Positions 7,766 to 19,641 of a DNA stretch of 64,000 bases are shown one piece after another; the first letter of the stretch is position 1; every line of letters begins with the position of its first letter. The stretch is taken from NCBI RefSeq assembly GCF_010211755.1, contig NZ_PDWR01000020.1, positions 1 to 64,000 on the forward strand, in the 5' to 3' direction. This stretch comes from Pseudoxanthomonas sangjuensis. Lineage in GTDB: Bacteria; Pseudomonadota; Gammaproteobacteria; Xanthomonadales; Xanthomonadaceae. The position numbers and the translations under genes are program-made. A model generated the notes under the pieces. The model was not told the DNA's origin. It did no database searches and saw only the letters and a list, made by a program, of their open reading frames with translations.

Positions 7766-8788
7766 TCACGGCAGCGGCACTTTCTCGAGCAATGCCGCGA
7801 CCAGCCTGTCGCCGTCCCAGCCTTCGGCGGTCGCCTCGTAGCTCGGCAGCACGCGGTGGCGCAGCACGTCCGGCGCGATCGCGCGCACGTCGTCGGGGGT
7901 CACGTAGTCGCGCCCGGCCAGCCAGGCCCGTGCCCGCGCGCAACGCTCGAGCGCGATCGAACCGCGCGGGCTCGCGCCCCAGGCGATGCGCCGCGCCAGT
8001 TGCGGGTCGTAGCGCCCGGCATCGCGCGAGGCCAGCACCAGTTCGACCAGGTAGCGTTCCAGTTGCGGCGCCACGTGCAGGTCGAGCACCGCCCGGCGCG
8101 CGGCGAACACGTCTTCCTGCGGCATCCTTTCGACCTCCTGCGCGGCCGGCCGCAGCGTTTCGCGCGCGCGTTCGCGCGCCAGCCGCAGGATCTCGGTTTC
8201 CGCCGCCGCTTCCGGGTAGCCGATGCGCACGTACATCAGGAAACGGTCCAGCTGCGCCTCCGGCAGCGGGAAGGTGCCTTCCTGTTCGATCGGGTTCTGC
8301 GTGGCCATCACCAGGAACAGCGGCGGCAGCGGATAGGTATGGCGGCCGACGGTGACCTGGCGTTCGCCCATCGCCTCCAGCAGCGCCGACTGCACCTTGG
8401 CCGGCGCGCGGTTGATCTCGTCGGCCAGCAGCAACGGATGGAAGATCGGCCCGGCCTGGAACTCGAAGCGGCCTTCCTGCGGCCGCCAGACCTCGGTGCC
8501 GGTCAGGTCGGCCGGCAGCAGGTCGGGGGTGAACTGCACGCGGGCGAAGTCGGCCTGCAGGCGCGAAGCCAGCGCGCGGATCGCGGTGGTCTTGGCCAGG
8601 CCGGGCGCGCCTTCGACCAGCAGGTGGCCGTCGGCAAGCAGCGCGATCAGCAGGCGCTCGATCAGCGCCGACTGGCCGACGATCTGCCGCGACAGGTCGT
8701 CGCGCAACGCGCGGAACGCGTCGTGCAGGCGGGATGCGGCGATATCGGAAAGCGGCGGAACGGGCGAGTCCATGGCGACGATCTGCAT
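7766..8788 (-). CDS. MoxR-family AAA+ ATPase
   Basis: 340 residues from MQIVAMDSPVPPLSD; an alternative ATG at 8773 gives 335 residues. Walker A is EGAPGLAKTT, Walker B LLADEINRAPAK, sensor 1 'VMATQNPIEQEGTFPLPEAQ', followed by arginine-finger and lid regions ('FPLPEAQLDRFLM', 'GASPRGSIAL'). MoxR ATPases are chaperone-like enzymes that act on VWA-domain partners, here BatA and BatB encoded downstream. It is the first gene of the operon, with 165 bases between it and the end of pilQ on the same strand; that gap holds the pilQ terminator and presumably the operon promoter. Open frame upstream of 8788 runs through the terminator and is not coding. Confidence 0.92.
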   Translation of the reverse strand: MQIVAMDSPVPPLSDIAASRLHDAFRALRDDLSRQIVGQSALIERLLIALLADGHLLVEGAPGLAKTTAIRALASRLQADFARVQFTPDLLPADLTGTEVWRPQEGRFEFQAGPIFHPLLLADEINRAPAKVQSALLEAMGERQVTVGRHTYPLPPLFLVMATQNPIEQEGTFPLPEAQLDRFLMYVRIGYPEAAAETEILRLARERARETLRPAAQEVERMPQEDVFAARRAVLDLHVAPQLERYLVELVLASRDAGRYDPQLARRIAWGASPRGSIALERCARARAWLAGRDYVTPDDVRAIAPDVLRHRVLPSYEATAEGWDGDRLVAALLEKVPLP

Positions 8789-8901
8789 GCGGGTTTCGTT
8801 TGACCGGAGTGTGCCACGTTGGTTCCTAACCGCGTCGCCGGTCCGCCTCCGGGATTCAGACCGCGTTCTTTGTCGAACGCATCCCTGCCGGCGCAAACGC
8901 G

Positions 8902-8927
8902 AACGGGCCGCATCGCTGCGGCCCGTT
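8902..8927 (-). terminator. Rho-independent terminator after pilQ
   Basis: An 11-bp perfect stem, AACGGGCCGCA (8902-8912) with TGCGGCCCGTT (8917-8927), has a four-base loop. On the minus strand it lies about 27 bases after the pilQ stop and is followed by CGCGTTTGCG, a weak T tract. It would separate pilQ from the downstream MoxR operon. Confidence 0.7.
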
Positions 8928-8953
8928 CGTTTCGCCTGGCGGATGGCCCGCGC

Positions 8954-10852
8954 TCAGCGCTTGGCCACCGACAGCACCTTCGGGGTGATGAAGATCAGCA
9001 GTTCGGCCTTGTCCTTCATCCGGCTCTTCTTCTTGAACAGGTTGCCGAGGAAGGGGATATCGCCCAGGAACGGCACCTTGGCGATGCTGCTGCGATCGGT
9101 GAACTCGTACACGCCGCCGATCACCACCGTCTGCCCGTCCTCGACCAGCACCGCGGTGTTGATCTCGCGCTTGTCCAGCGTCGGCACGGTGCCGTAGCCG
9201 GACAACGTGATGAAATCACGGACCTCGTCCTTCTTGACGTTGAGGTTCAGGAACACGCGACCATCGTTGGTGATGGTCGGGGTGACCTTCAGCTCGAGCA
9301 ACGCCTCCTTGAACTGCACGTTCGGCGTGGCCGCGGCGCCGGCGGTGCCGCCGGTGATGGTGACGTAGCCGATTTCCTGGCCTTGCCGGATCACGCCCTC
9401 GCGCTGGTTGGCGGTGACGATGCGCGGGTTGGAAACGACTTCGCCGCGGCCTTCCTCCTGCATGGCCGACAGCTCGAGGTCCAGATTGAAGCTCCTGCGC
9501 AGCAGGGTGTAGGCGATGGCCGCCGCCGGGCTGTTGGTGAAGCCGCTGGCCGGCAGGTTGACGTTGTATGCGCTCGGGAATACGCGGTCGGAGCCGTTGA
9601 CGATGTTGACGTTGTCCGCGGTGTTGCCGCCGTAGACATCGCCCTTGCCGTCGTCCTGGAGGTTGTTGACCATGACGCCGAAGCGCGCGCCCAGGTCGCG
9701 GGCGAAGGTATCGGTGGCGATGACGATCCGGCCCTCGATCAGCACCTGGTCGACCGGGCGGTCGATGACGCCGATCAGTTCGCGCATCTGCGCGACCTTC
9801 TTCGGGATGTCGCTGATCATCAGCGTGTTGGTGCGCTCGTCGGCGACGATGCGGCCGCGCGGCGACAGGAAGCCGTTCTCGTTCTGGTTGTTGCCCGTAC
9901 CGCCACCACCGCCACCCTGGTTGCCGACGCCCTTCGCCTCGGTCAGCGCCTTGAAGATGGCGCTGGCGCTGTGGTAGTTGATCTGGATGTAGTCGGTGAC
10001 CAGGTCCTCGCGGTTCTCGATCGCGATGCGCGCGTCTTCCTTGTCCTGCTCGAACTTCGCCAGCTCCGGCTGCGGGGCGATCCAGATCACGCCGCCGTCG
10101 CGGCGCTTGTCCAGACCCTTGGCGCGCAGGACGATGTCCAGCGCCTGGTCCCACGGCACGTTGACCAGGCGCAGGGTGACGTTGCCGGTGACGGTGTCGG
10201 ACGCAACGATGTTCAGGCCCGATTCCTCGGCGATCAGCTGCAGTACGGTGCGTACCGGCACGTCCTGGAAATTGAACGTGACCGGGCGGCCGGTGTAGCC
10301 GCGGGCCTTGGTCGCCGCGGTCGCGGAAGCGCCGGCGACGGCGGCCGTCGCACCGACCGCGCGCTGGTCGGCGCGGGGCACGATCTCGACGATGTACTCG
10401 TTGCCGGTCTGGTAGGCCAGCGACTCGAAGCCGCCCTTGGTGCTCAGCACCAGCTGGGTGCCCTTGCCGAGCGCGTGCGCGTCGACCCGCTGCACCGGGG
10501 TGGCGAAGTCGACGACGTTGAGCGGACGCTGCAGGCTGGCCGGCAAAGCCGCGTTGCCGACGTCAACGACGACCGAGTCGCCCTGGCTGCGCAGGTCCGG
10601 CGTCGCGCCATTGTCGCTGAAGCGCAGGATCAGCCGGCCTTCGCCGTTCTCGCCACGCTTGAAGTCGATCGCGGACACCTCGACCGGCGCGGTTGCGGCG
10701 CTTCCCGCCGGGGCCGGCGACATGGGCGTTGCGGGCGCGGCCATGGCGGCACCGGCAACGGCCGACAAGCCGATCGCCAGTACCAGGCCACAGGCCCGGA
10801 CGGTGGCCAGGCGACGCGAAGGACGCAGGCTGTGAGCTTTGGAAGCGGTCAT
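8954..10852 (-). CDS. pilQ: Type IV pilus outer-membrane secretin PilQ
   Basis: 632 residues from MTASKAHSLRPSRRLA. A signal peptide (GLVLAIGLSAVAGAAMAAP) is followed by an AMIN domain (about 60-150, peptidoglycan contact), a secretin N0/STN region ('VTFNFQDVPVRTVLQLIAEE'), an N1/KH-like region with a glycine-rich insert (QGGGGGGTGNN near 340), and the C-terminal secretin barrel ('EVVSNPRIVTANQREG', 'VPFLGDIPFLGNLF'). The protein forms the dodecameric or larger channel through which the pilus emerges. Last gene of pilMNOPQ; only 14 bases separate it from pilP. The start was chosen because it gives a proper signal peptide and has AGGGGA upstream. Confidence 0.95.
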   Translation of the reverse strand: MTASKAHSLRPSRRLATVRACGLVLAIGLSAVAGAAMAAPATPMSPAPAGSAATAPVEVSAIDFKRGENGEGRLILRFSDNGATPDLRSQGDSVVVDVGNAALPASLQRPLNVVDFATPVQRVDAHALGKGTQLVLSTKGGFESLAYQTGNEYIVEIVPRADQRAVGATAAVAGASATAATKARGYTGRPVTFNFQDVPVRTVLQLIAEESGLNIVASDTVTGNVTLRLVNVPWDQALDIVLRAKGLDKRRDGGVIWIAPQPELAKFEQDKEDARIAIENREDLVTDYIQINYHSASAIFKALTEAKGVGNQGGGGGGTGNNQNENGFLSPRGRIVADERTNTLMISDIPKKVAQMRELIGVIDRPVDQVLIEGRIVIATDTFARDLGARFGVMVNNLQDDGKGDVYGGNTADNVNIVNGSDRVFPSAYNVNLPASGFTNSPAAAIAYTLLRRSFNLDLELSAMQEEGRGEVVSNPRIVTANQREGVIRQGQEIGYVTITGGTAGAAATPNVQFKEALLELKVTPTITNDGRVFLNLNVKKDEVRDFITLSGYGTVPTLDKREINTAVLVEDGQTVVIGGVYEFTDRSSIAKVPFLGDIPFLGNLFKKKSRMKDKAELLIFITPKVLSVAKR

Positions 10853-10866
10853 CGGGTATCCCCTAA

Positions 10867-11412
10867 TCATTGATCTTCGAGCGCGATGGAAGCCGGGCGT
10901 TCCAGCCATCCGCCTGCGCCGTCCGGTACCAGTTCAACAAGTTCGATGCGGTCTTCGTGGACGCTGGTGACGCGGCCGTCGCTCTGGCCCAGATAGGCGC
11001 CGGGCCGCACCCGGTAGGTCACCTTGTCGGGCGCCATCACCAGTGCGACCAGCCCCGGACCGGTGCCGATGGTGCCGACCATGTCGAGGCTGTCCAGCGG
11101 ATACTGCTCGAGCGTCTCCTTGCGCCGGTTCGGGTCCGGGCGCAGGCCACCGCTGTCGCTGTTGCTCCAGGCGTCGCTGAACGGGTCGCGCAGGCCCTGC
11201 GCCGCGTATTCGAAGGTCTCGAACTGCTGCATCACCGGCAGCGGCTCCAGCGGCGGTGCCGGACGCGCACGCACGTCGTCCACCCATTTCTTCAGGTTGG
11301 GGGCATTCCCATAGGAACTGCCGACGTCGCGCAGGCACCCGCCGAGCGCGATCGCCATGCCTGTGACCATGAGGACACGAGTCGCGGTTGCGCCAATCTT
11401 CAGAGCGGTCAT
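10867..11412 (-). CDS. pilP: Type IV pilus assembly lipoprotein PilP
   Basis: 181 residues. The signal peptide ends in a lipobox (AIALGGC), so the mature protein is an inner-membrane lipoprotein. The C-terminal part has the PilP beta-sandwich ('LDSLDMVGTIGTGPGLVALV', 'YRVRPGAYLGQSDGRVTSV'), which binds PilN/PilO and the N-terminal domains of PilQ, linking the alignment complex to the secretin. Its ATG overlaps the pilO stop by four bases. Length is normal for the family. Confidence 0.93.
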   Translation of the reverse strand: MTALKIGATATRVLMVTGMAIALGGCLRDVGSSYGNAPNLKKWVDDVRARPAPPLEPLPVMQQFETFEYAAQGLRDPFSDAWSNSDSGGLRPDPNRRKETLEQYPLDSLDMVGTIGTGPGLVALVMAPDKVTYRVRPGAYLGQSDGRVTSVHEDRIELVELVPDGAGGWLERPASIALEDQ

Positions 11413-12071
11413 TTCATACCTCCCGCTGGCTTGCCACCAGCGGCCTGGGTGGCCTTCTTTTCCTGCTCGGCCGTTTCCAGCTCGTCGAGATAACGGTAGG
11501 TCTTGACCGTGCCGGACAGTTCCAGCGCGCCCTTCGTGCCCTTGGGCTTGAGCGAGATGTCGTGCATGGTCAGGATCACCACGCGCGGCAGCGAAGCCAC
11601 GCCGCTGACGAAGGCGCCGAACTGGTGGTAGGTACCGACCATGCGCAGCGCGATCGGCTTCTCGGCATAGAACTCGCGCGGCGATTCCGGACCCGGCTTG
11701 AACAGTTCGTTGGCCAGGCCGCTGGACAGCGCGGTCTGCGAGATGTCGACGATCAGGTCGGGCATTTCGGTCTTGCTGGGCAGCTGCCGCAGCATCTGCT
11801 GCAGCACCTGCTCCATCTGCGCCAATTGCTGCTTCAGCGGCTCAAGGTTGGCGGCACGGCCGGCCTTTTCCTCGAACTGGTGGCGCAGGTCGGCTTCCTG
11901 GCGCTCCAGGCCCTTCAGTTCGTCGCGCTGGCCCCTGATCAGCAGCAGCCAGAACATCACCAGGATGAACAGGCCGACCAGCACGCAGAACACCAGCTTG
12001 GCATTGCGCGGCCAGGCGCCGATGTTGTTGAAATCGAGGTCGCTGAGTTTGAACGGTTTCTTCTGGCTCAT
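11409..12071 (-). CDS. pilO: Type IV pilus inner-membrane alignment protein PilO
   Basis: 220 residues: a short cytoplasmic N-terminus (MSQKKPFKLSDLDFNNIG), one transmembrane helix near 27-45 (LVFCVLVGLFILVMFWLLL), a coiled coil at about 50-100 (DELKGLERQEADLRHQFEEK), and a ferredoxin-like C-terminal domain. PilO pairs with PilN through coiled coil and core domain, and the dimer controls extension and retraction. It overlaps pilN by four bases upstream and pilP by four bases downstream, so synthesis of the N-O-P set is coupled. Confidence 0.93.
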   Translation of the reverse strand: MSQKKPFKLSDLDFNNIGAWPRNAKLVFCVLVGLFILVMFWLLLIRGQRDELKGLERQEADLRHQFEEKAGRAANLEPLKQQLAQMEQVLQQMLRQLPSKTEMPDLIVDISQTALSSGLANELFKPGPESPREFYAEKPIALRMVGTYHQFGAFVSGVASLPRVVILTMHDISLKPKGTKGALELSGTVKTYRYLDELETAEQEKKATQAAGGKPAGGMK

Positions 12072-12789
12072 GACGCCGGCCTCGTCTGCGTTTCGGGGGC
12101 GGGCTGTGCCGGTGCCGGAGCGGCGGCCGGGGTCGCGGGAGCGGCGGGTGCCGTCGTCGCGGGCGACGCGGCAGGGGCGGGAACGGGGGCGTCAGGCTTG
12201 CCGTCGCCATCCGCGTCGGCATTCGGGTTGGCCAGGCGCACCTGCAGGCTGAACTGGTACGGCAGGGCGCGGCTGACCGGCACCGACTGCCCCGGTTTGC
12301 TGTTGTCCTTGGCCTCGATGATCGCCAGGTCCGGCTTGGTCATCCAGCCCGAGGTCTCCAGGTTGCGCATGTAGGTGCTGACCCGCGCGTTGGACTGGGC
12401 GCTGCCTTCGAGGGTCAGCAGGTCGCCTTCCTGCTTGATGTTGGTCAGGATCACGCCATCGGGGATCGTGCGCACCAGCGAGTCGAACAGGTGCACCATC
12501 TGCGAGCGGTTGGCCTGCAGCTGTTCGATCACCTTCTTGCGCGCCAGCAGGCGGCCCTTCTTCTTGTCGAGCTCCTCGATTTCCTTGATCTGCGCGTCGA
12601 CCTTGGTGATCTCGCCATTCAGGAAATCGATGCGCCGGTGCTCGCCGCTGATCAGCTGGCCGTAGTAGAACCACAGCAGCAACGACAGCACCACGCCACC
12701 GACCGCGGCGAAGCCGAGCATCGCGTAGAACTCTTTCTGCCGGGCCGCGCGTCGTTCCGCGCGCCAGGGAAGCAGGTTGATCTTGGCCA

Positions 12790-12790
<1 letters not shown>
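12068..12790 (-). CDS. pilN: Type IV pilus inner-membrane alignment protein PilN
   Basis: 240 residues. The cytoplasmic N-terminal tail INLLPWRAERR is the conserved PilN segment that inserts in the groove of PilM. One transmembrane helix (FAAVGGVVLSLLLWFYYG), a coiled coil (about 55-100) and a ferredoxin-like periplasmic domain follow. The C-terminal 45 residues are a proline/alanine-rich tail (about 200-240), longer than in many homologues. The start codon shares one base with the pilM stop (TGATG). Confidence 0.93.
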
Positions 12791-13933
<1,143 letters not shown>

Positions 13934-14075
13934 GCTCGCCTTCCCGCCCTGTGCCGCTTGTCACGGTTCACGAAGGATGCGCCTCAAGTTATTGTTCCCC
14001 AAAGAAACGCCCCCTGCGGTTCCGGCCCGTCATCTATACTCCGTCGCTGGAATTTCTGCAATCGGACCCGTCAGG

Positions 14076-16511
14076 ATGCCGCGCTTCCCCCGCCTGCTGC
14101 GCTGGGCGATCATCGCCCTGCTCGCCCTGTCCCTGCTCGCCTCGATCGGCCTGACCGCGCTGTATTTCGTGGTTTCGGCCAAGCTGCCGGACGTGCAGGC
14201 GCTGCGCAACGTCGAATTGCAGGAGCCCCTCTACGTCTACGCCAGCGATGGCCGCCTGATCGGCCTGTTCGGCGAGACCCGGCGCTACCCGGTCGACATC
14301 GCCCAGGTCCCCGACCGGGTCAAGCAGGCTTTCGTGGCCGCCGAGGACGCCAGCTTCTACAAGCACCGCGGCATCTCGCCGAAGGGCATCAGCCGCGCGA
14401 TCTGGCAGATCGTCAGCGGCAAGGAGGGCCGCGTCGCCGGCGGCAGCACCATCACCCAGCAGGTCGCGCGCCAGTTCTTCCTCAGCAACGAGGTCAGTTA
14501 CGCGCGCAAGCTGCAGGAAATGATGCTGGCGCTGAAGATCGAACGGATACTGACCAAGGACGAGATCCTGCAGCTGTACCTCAACAAGAGCTTCTTCGGC
14601 AACCGCGCCTACGGCGTCGCCGCGGCGGCCGAGTACTACTACGGCAAGCCGCTGGATCAGCTGACCCTGGCCGAGACCGCCACCCTGGTCAGCACGCTGA
14701 AGTTCCCGTCCAGCGGCAACCCGATCAGCAACCCGCAGCGCAACCACGAGCGCAGCGTGTACGTGGTCGAGCGCATGCGCGAGGACCGCTACATCGGCGC
14801 GGCCGAAGCCGCGGCCGCCGCCGCCGAGCCGATGCACGCCAGCCCGCACGAGCGCCCGGTCGAAGTGCAGGCGCCGTACGTCGCGGAAATGGTCCGCCAG
14901 GAAATGATCGCCCGCTACGGCGGCGACGTGCTGACCAAGGGCTACCAGGTCGTCACCACCATCGACGCGACCGCGCAGCAGGCCGCCGACAGTGCGGTGC
15001 GCGAAGGCCTGGATCTGTACGACCGCCGCCACGGCTGGCATGGCGTCGAACAGCATTTCGACGTGCCGGCCGGGGCCGACGCGACGGCGCTGGCGGCGAA
15101 GCTGGCCGGCATCGCGCCGCAGGCCGGCCTGTGGCCGGCCGTCGTCGCCCGCACCGGCGCCGATGGCGGCGCCGTCGTGGTGACCGCCGACGCCAAGGAA
15201 ATCCCCCTGCCTGCCTCGGCCAGCCAGTGGGCCGGCAAGTCGCCGGCCGCGCTGCTCAAGCGCGGCGACCTGGTGCGGATCAAGGCCGGCAAGAACCCGG
15301 GCGAATTCCTGCTCTCCCAAGTGCCGAGCGCGCAGGCCGCGCTGGTTTCGCTGGACGCCTACAGCGGCGCGATCCGGGCCATCGTCGGCGGTTACAGCTA
15401 CGCCGGCAACAAGTTCAACCGCGCCACCCAGGCGCGCCGCCAGCCCGGCTCCAGCTTCAAGCCCTTCGTCTATGCCGCCGCGTTCGACAAGGGCTTCAGC
15501 CCGGCGTCGATCGTGCTCGACGCACCGGTGGTGTTCCGCGACCGCCGCGGCCACCTGTGGCGGCCGCAGAACGACCGCGGCGGCTTCTCCGGGCCGATGC
15601 GCCTGCGCGAGGCGCTGGTGCAGTCGAAGAACCTGGTTTCGGTGCGCCTGCTCGACGCAATCGGCGTGGACTTCGCGCGCAAGTACATCAAGCAGTTCGG
15701 CTTCGACGAAGCGGAACTGCCGCCGAACCTGTCGATGGCGCTGGGCACCGCCTCGCTGACCCCGCTGTCGATGGCGCGCGGCTACGCCACCTTCGCCAAC
15801 GGCGGCTCGCTGGTGACGCCGTGGCTGATCGACGAGGTCAAGGACCGCGAAGGCAAGGTGATCTTCAAGGAAACCCCGGCGATCGCCTGCCGCGGCTGCG
15901 GCCAGGTCGCGCCGGGCGCGACCGCCGCGCCGGCCAGCAACGTGGTCGACGGCTTCGACCTCGGCCCGGCGCGCTCGGCACCGGTGGCGCCGAAGCCCGC
16001 CGAGCGTGCCCCGACACAGGCGGAGCCGGCCAAGCCCGTCGATGCGGAAACGAAGACCGCGCCACGCGCGATCGACGAACGCACCGTGTACCAGCTGGTG
16101 TCGATGATGCGCGACGTGGTCCTGCGCGGCACCGGCACGCCGGCCCGGGTGCTGGAACGCGAGGACATCGGCGGCAAAACCGGTTCGACCAACGATTACC
16201 GCGACGCCTGGTTCGGCGGTTTCGGCGGCCGCTACGCCACCGTGGTCTGGGTCGGCCGCGACGACTTCCGCAGCCTGGGCCGGGGCGAATACGGCGGCCG
16301 CGCCGCGTTGCCGATCTGGATCGACTACATGCGCGAGGCACTGAAGGACGAGCCGGTCGCGCGCAACGATCCGCCCGCGGGCATGGTGCAGATCACCAGC
16401 AACGGCGCCACCGAATGGGTCAAGGCCGAGGACGCGGAACGGATCCTGACCCAGGACCTGTACAACACCGAAGACGCGGTGCCGGACGAGGAAGCGTTCG
16501 ACATCTTCTAG
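14076..16511 (+). CDS. mrcA: Penicillin-binding protein 1A (bifunctional transglycosylase/transpeptidase)
   Basis: 811 residues from [12 protein letters not shown]. One signal-anchor helix (about 10-35), then the GT51 glycosyltransferase domain with catalytic glutamate in [10 protein letters not shown] (residue 90), GGSTITQQ and the '[12 protein letters not shown]' motif. An OB-like linker is followed by the transpeptidase with SxxK as SSFK (serine 459), SKN in 'VQSKNLVSV', and KTGS (lysine 701). It polymerises and crosslinks peptidoglycan in the periplasm. It is divergent from pilM, a conserved arrangement. An earlier ATG at 13977 would add 33 residues without hydrophobic character and was not used. 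Confidence 0.95.
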   Translation: MPRFPRLLRWAIIALLALSLLASIGLTALYFVVSAKLPDVQALRNVELQEPLYVYASDGRLIGLFGETRRYPVDIAQVPDRVKQAFVAAEDASFYKHRGISPKGISRAIWQIVSGKEGRVAGGSTITQQVARQFFLSNEVSYARKLQEMMLALKIERILTKDEILQLYLNKSFFGNRAYGVAAAAEYYYGKPLDQLTLAETATLVSTLKFPSSGNPISNPQRNHERSVYVVERMREDRYIGAAEAAAAAAEPMHASPHERPVEVQAPYVAEMVRQEMIARYGGDVLTKGYQVVTTIDATAQQAADSAVREGLDLYDRRHGWHGVEQHFDVPAGADATALAAKLAGIAPQAGLWPAVVARTGADGGAVVVTADAKEIPLPASASQWAGKSPAALLKRGDLVRIKAGKNPGEFLLSQVPSAQAALVSLDAYSGAIRAIVGGYSYAGNKFNRATQARRQPGSSFKPFVYAAAFDKGFSPASIVLDAPVVFRDRRGHLWRPQNDRGGFSGPMRLREALVQSKNLVSVRLLDAIGVDFARKYIKQFGFDEAELPPNLSMALGTASLTPLSMARGYATFANGGSLVTPWLIDEVKDREGKVIFKETPAIACRGCGQVAPGATAAPASNVVDGFDLGPARSAPVAPKPAERAPTQAEPAKPVDAETKTAPRAIDERTVYQLVSMMRDVVLRGTGTPARVLEREDIGGKTGSTNDYRDAWFGGFGGRYATVVWVGRDDFRSLGRGEYGGRAALPIWIDYMREALKDEPVARNDPPAGMVQITSNGATEWVKAEDAERILTQDLYNTEDAVPDEEAFDIF

Positions 16512-16613
16512 CGAGGAGCCAGCGGAGAGAAACGAGCGCAGAGGAACGGGGAACGCGTGGAAGCCCACGCCTTCCTCGCCACTCGCCCCTCATTCCTCGT
16601 TCTCCGCTTCCGG
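16512..16613. repeat. Purine/pyrimidine-rich intergenic palindrome, copy 1
   Basis: After the mrcA stop a purine-rich arm (AGCGGAGAGAAACGAG, then AGAGGAACGGGG) is followed by a centre with GCGTGGAAGCCCACGC (hairpin) and a pyrimidine-rich arm CCCCTCATTCCTCGTTCTCC. The arms are imperfectly complementary. Similar units occur at 20592-20680 and 33101-33186. It may end the mrcA transcript. Confidence 0.5.
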
Positions 16614-16650
16614 TGTACAGTCGTCGCAGCTCTGGACGCGGAGGCCGACC

Positions 16651-17304
16651 ATGCACCACGCCCGACAGCACGCCGAGACCCGCACCCGGGAACGCCGCCG
16701 CCAGCTCGCCCACGAGGCCGCGCGACTGATGGCCGAAGGCGGCATCCGCGACTACCACCAGGCCAAGCTCAAGGCCGCCAGCCGCCTCGGCATCCTCGAT
16801 GATGCCTCGCTGCCGCGCAACCGCGAGATCGAGGACGCGCTGCGCGAATACCAGCGCCTGTTCGCCGGTGAAGCGCATGCCGCCGGCCTGCGCGCGCGCC
16901 GCGAGGCCGCGCTGCGCGCGCTCGACTTCTTCGCGCCGTTCTCGCCGCGCCTGGTCGGCGCGGTGCTCGACGGCACCGCCGACGCGCACGCACCGGTGCA
17001 GTTGCACCTGCACAGCGATGACGCCGACGCGGTGGCGCGCTTCCTCGAGGAGCACCGCATCCCCGCCGAATCGCGCAGTCGCCGCCTGCGCCTGGACCGC
17101 GAGCGCAACGCCGACCTGCCGGTGTGGTTGTTCAGCGCCGAAAACCTGGCCTTCGACCTGACCGTGCTGCCGCATGCCGCGCTGCGCCAGGCGCCACTGT
17201 CCAACGTCGACGAGAAACCGATGCGCCGCGCGTCGGCCGCGCAACTGCGGCAGTTGCTGGCGGACGAGGAAATCGCCGGCTACGAGGCGCACTCCCCGGC
17301 ATGA
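16651..17304 (+). CDS. Conserved hypothetical protein, possibly nucleotidyltransferase-like
   Basis: 217 residues, no signal peptide or membrane helix, very rich in Arg, Ala and Glu. The N-terminal third (RRRQLAHEAARLMAEGGIRD, 'HQAKLKAASRLGI', 'SLPRNREIEDALREYQRLF') is helical; the rest alternates strands and helices ('VQLHLHSDDADAVARFLEEH', 'ENLAFDLTVLPH'). I recall similar proteins as conserved in Xanthomonadaceae and other proteobacteria, sometimes labelled nucleotidyltransferase, but I cannot point to catalytic residues. The start has GGAGG six bases upstream. Its stop overlaps the next start by four bases (ATGA), so it is cotranslated with the GFA-family gene. Confidence 0.75.
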   Translation: MHHARQHAETRTRERRRQLAHEAARLMAEGGIRDYHQAKLKAASRLGILDDASLPRNREIEDALREYQRLFAGEAHAAGLRARREAALRALDFFAPFSPRLVGAVLDGTADAHAPVQLHLHSDDADAVARFLEEHRIPAESRSRRLRLDRERNADLPVWLFSAENLAFDLTVLPHAALRQAPLSNVDEKPMRRASAAQLRQLLADEEIAGYEAHSPA

Positions 17305-17699
17305 GCGAGGAAACCGTTCCGCTCGAGGGCGGCTGCCACTGCGGCCGGGTGCGCTTCGCCGTGCGCGCGGCATGGCCGCTGCGCGTGCTCGACTGCAACT
17401 GCTCGATCTGCCGGATGAGCGGCTTCCTGCACCTGATCGTGCCGGCGTCGGCGTTCGAACTGCTGTCCGGCGGGGAAAGCCTGGCCGAATACCGCTTCAA
17501 CACCGGCGTCGCCCGCCACTTCTTCTGCAGGCACTGCGGGATCAAGCCGTTCTACGTGCCGAGGTCGAACCCCGACGGCATCGACGTCAATGCGCGCTGC
17601 CTCGACGGCGTGCCGATGGACGAGCTGATCGTCGGGAAGTTCGACGACAACGACCGCGACGCGGCGACCGCGGCGGTCGCGCACCTGTCGCGGGCATGA
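17301..17699 (+). CDS. GFA-family (CENP-V/glutathione-dependent formaldehyde-activating-like) zinc protein
   Basis: 132 residues. Zinc-binding cysteines are in the family pattern: GGCHCGRVRF (near residue 10), DCNCSICR (near 35) and 'FFCRHCGIKPFYVPRSNPDG' (about 80-100). The fold is that of Gfa and CENP-V domains. True formaldehyde activation has been questioned for the prototype, and small single-domain members like this one have no assigned substrate. The ATG overlaps the previous stop. Convergent with gltA across a bidirectional terminator. Confidence 0.88.
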   Translation: MSEETVPLEGGCHCGRVRFAVRAAWPLRVLDCNCSICRMSGFLHLIVPASAFELLSGGESLAEYRFNTGVARHFFCRHCGIKPFYVPRSNPDGIDVNARCLDGVPMDELIVGKFDDNDRDAATAAVAHLSRA

Positions 17700-17700
17700 A

Positions 17701-17724
17701 AAAAGCCCCGTTGCCGGGGCTTTT
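17701..17724. terminator. Bidirectional rho-independent terminator between the GFA gene and gltA
   Basis: AAAAGCCCCG (17701-17710) and CGGGGCTTTT (17715-17724) form a 10-bp stem with a four-base loop. A and T tracts on both sides make it functional in both directions, as expected between convergent genes. Confidence 0.85.
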
Positions 17725-17748
17725 CCTCCACTCGGTGGGCGCGGCGGC

Positions 17749-19038
<1,290 letters not shown>

Positions 19039-19245
19039 AAAGCGCTCCTTCGTGGGGTTGCGCCCGCCGGTTGCGCACGGCGGACACGGGACGGGAGTCC
19101 GCGGCGCGGCCGCGGGAACGAAAATTATCGCACAGGCGCCTACGTACGGCGCCAGCGGGAAATACCGTTCCCATACCAAAGGCTAATCCGCAGCGCCGGA
19201 GCGGAACATCGCCGGCCGCCGTTCCCGCGGCGAGCGCAAACGAAA

Positions 19246-19268
19246 ACGGCCGCGCTGGGCGCGGCCGT
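19246..19268 (-). terminator. Rho-independent terminator after rpmE2
   Basis: ACGGCCGCGC (19246-19255) and GCGCGGCCGT (19259-19268) form a 10-bp stem with a three-base loop. Read on the minus strand, it lies about 40 bases beyond the L31 stop and is followed by TTTTCG. Confidence 0.8.
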
Positions 19269-19309
19269 CAGGGCGTCGTGGACGGCATGGAATCCGTCCC
19301 GCGCGGCGC

Positions 19310-19555
19310 TCAGTTCTTCTGGAAGCGCTTCTTGAACTTGTCGATGCGGCCGCCGGTGTCCACGACCTTGTGCTGGCCGGTGTAGAACGGATGCGACGCG
19401 GACGAGATTTCCACCTTGACCAGCGGGTACTCGTTGCCGTCTTCCCACTTGATCGTTTCCTTGGTCGGAATGGTCGAGCGGGTCAGGATCTTGAAATCGG
19501 AAGTCACGTCGTGGAAAACGACGTCGCGGTAATTCGGATGGATGTCGGCCTTCAT
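19310..19555 (-). CDS. rpmE2: 50S ribosomal protein L31 type B (zinc-independent)
   Basis: 81 residues ([20 protein letters not shown]). The type B signature is the lack of the CxxC zinc ribbon: no cysteine occurs in the protein. Other features are '[20 protein letters not shown]' and '[13 protein letters not shown]'. In bacteria with both types, type B replaces the zinc-binding paralogue under zinc limitation through Zur; only this copy is visible here and no Zur box was recognised upstream. It is a monocistronic unit with its own terminator. Confidence 0.95.
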   Translation of the reverse strand: MKADIHPNYRDVVFHDVTSDFKILTRSTIPTKETIKWEDGNEYPLVKVEISSASHPFYTGQHKVVDTGGRIDKFKKRFQKN

Positions 19556-19641
19556 GGCGGCACCTTTCAGGTCTGGATTGCGCCAGGGCGCAGGGAAAGA
19601 GCGGCATTATAGCGGCCTGCCGGAGCCCGGCGCAAGCCGCC

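Noticed and set aside
8902-8927. REP element after pilQ
   Set aside because: The stem has no GTAG head and fits the position of an intrinsic terminator.
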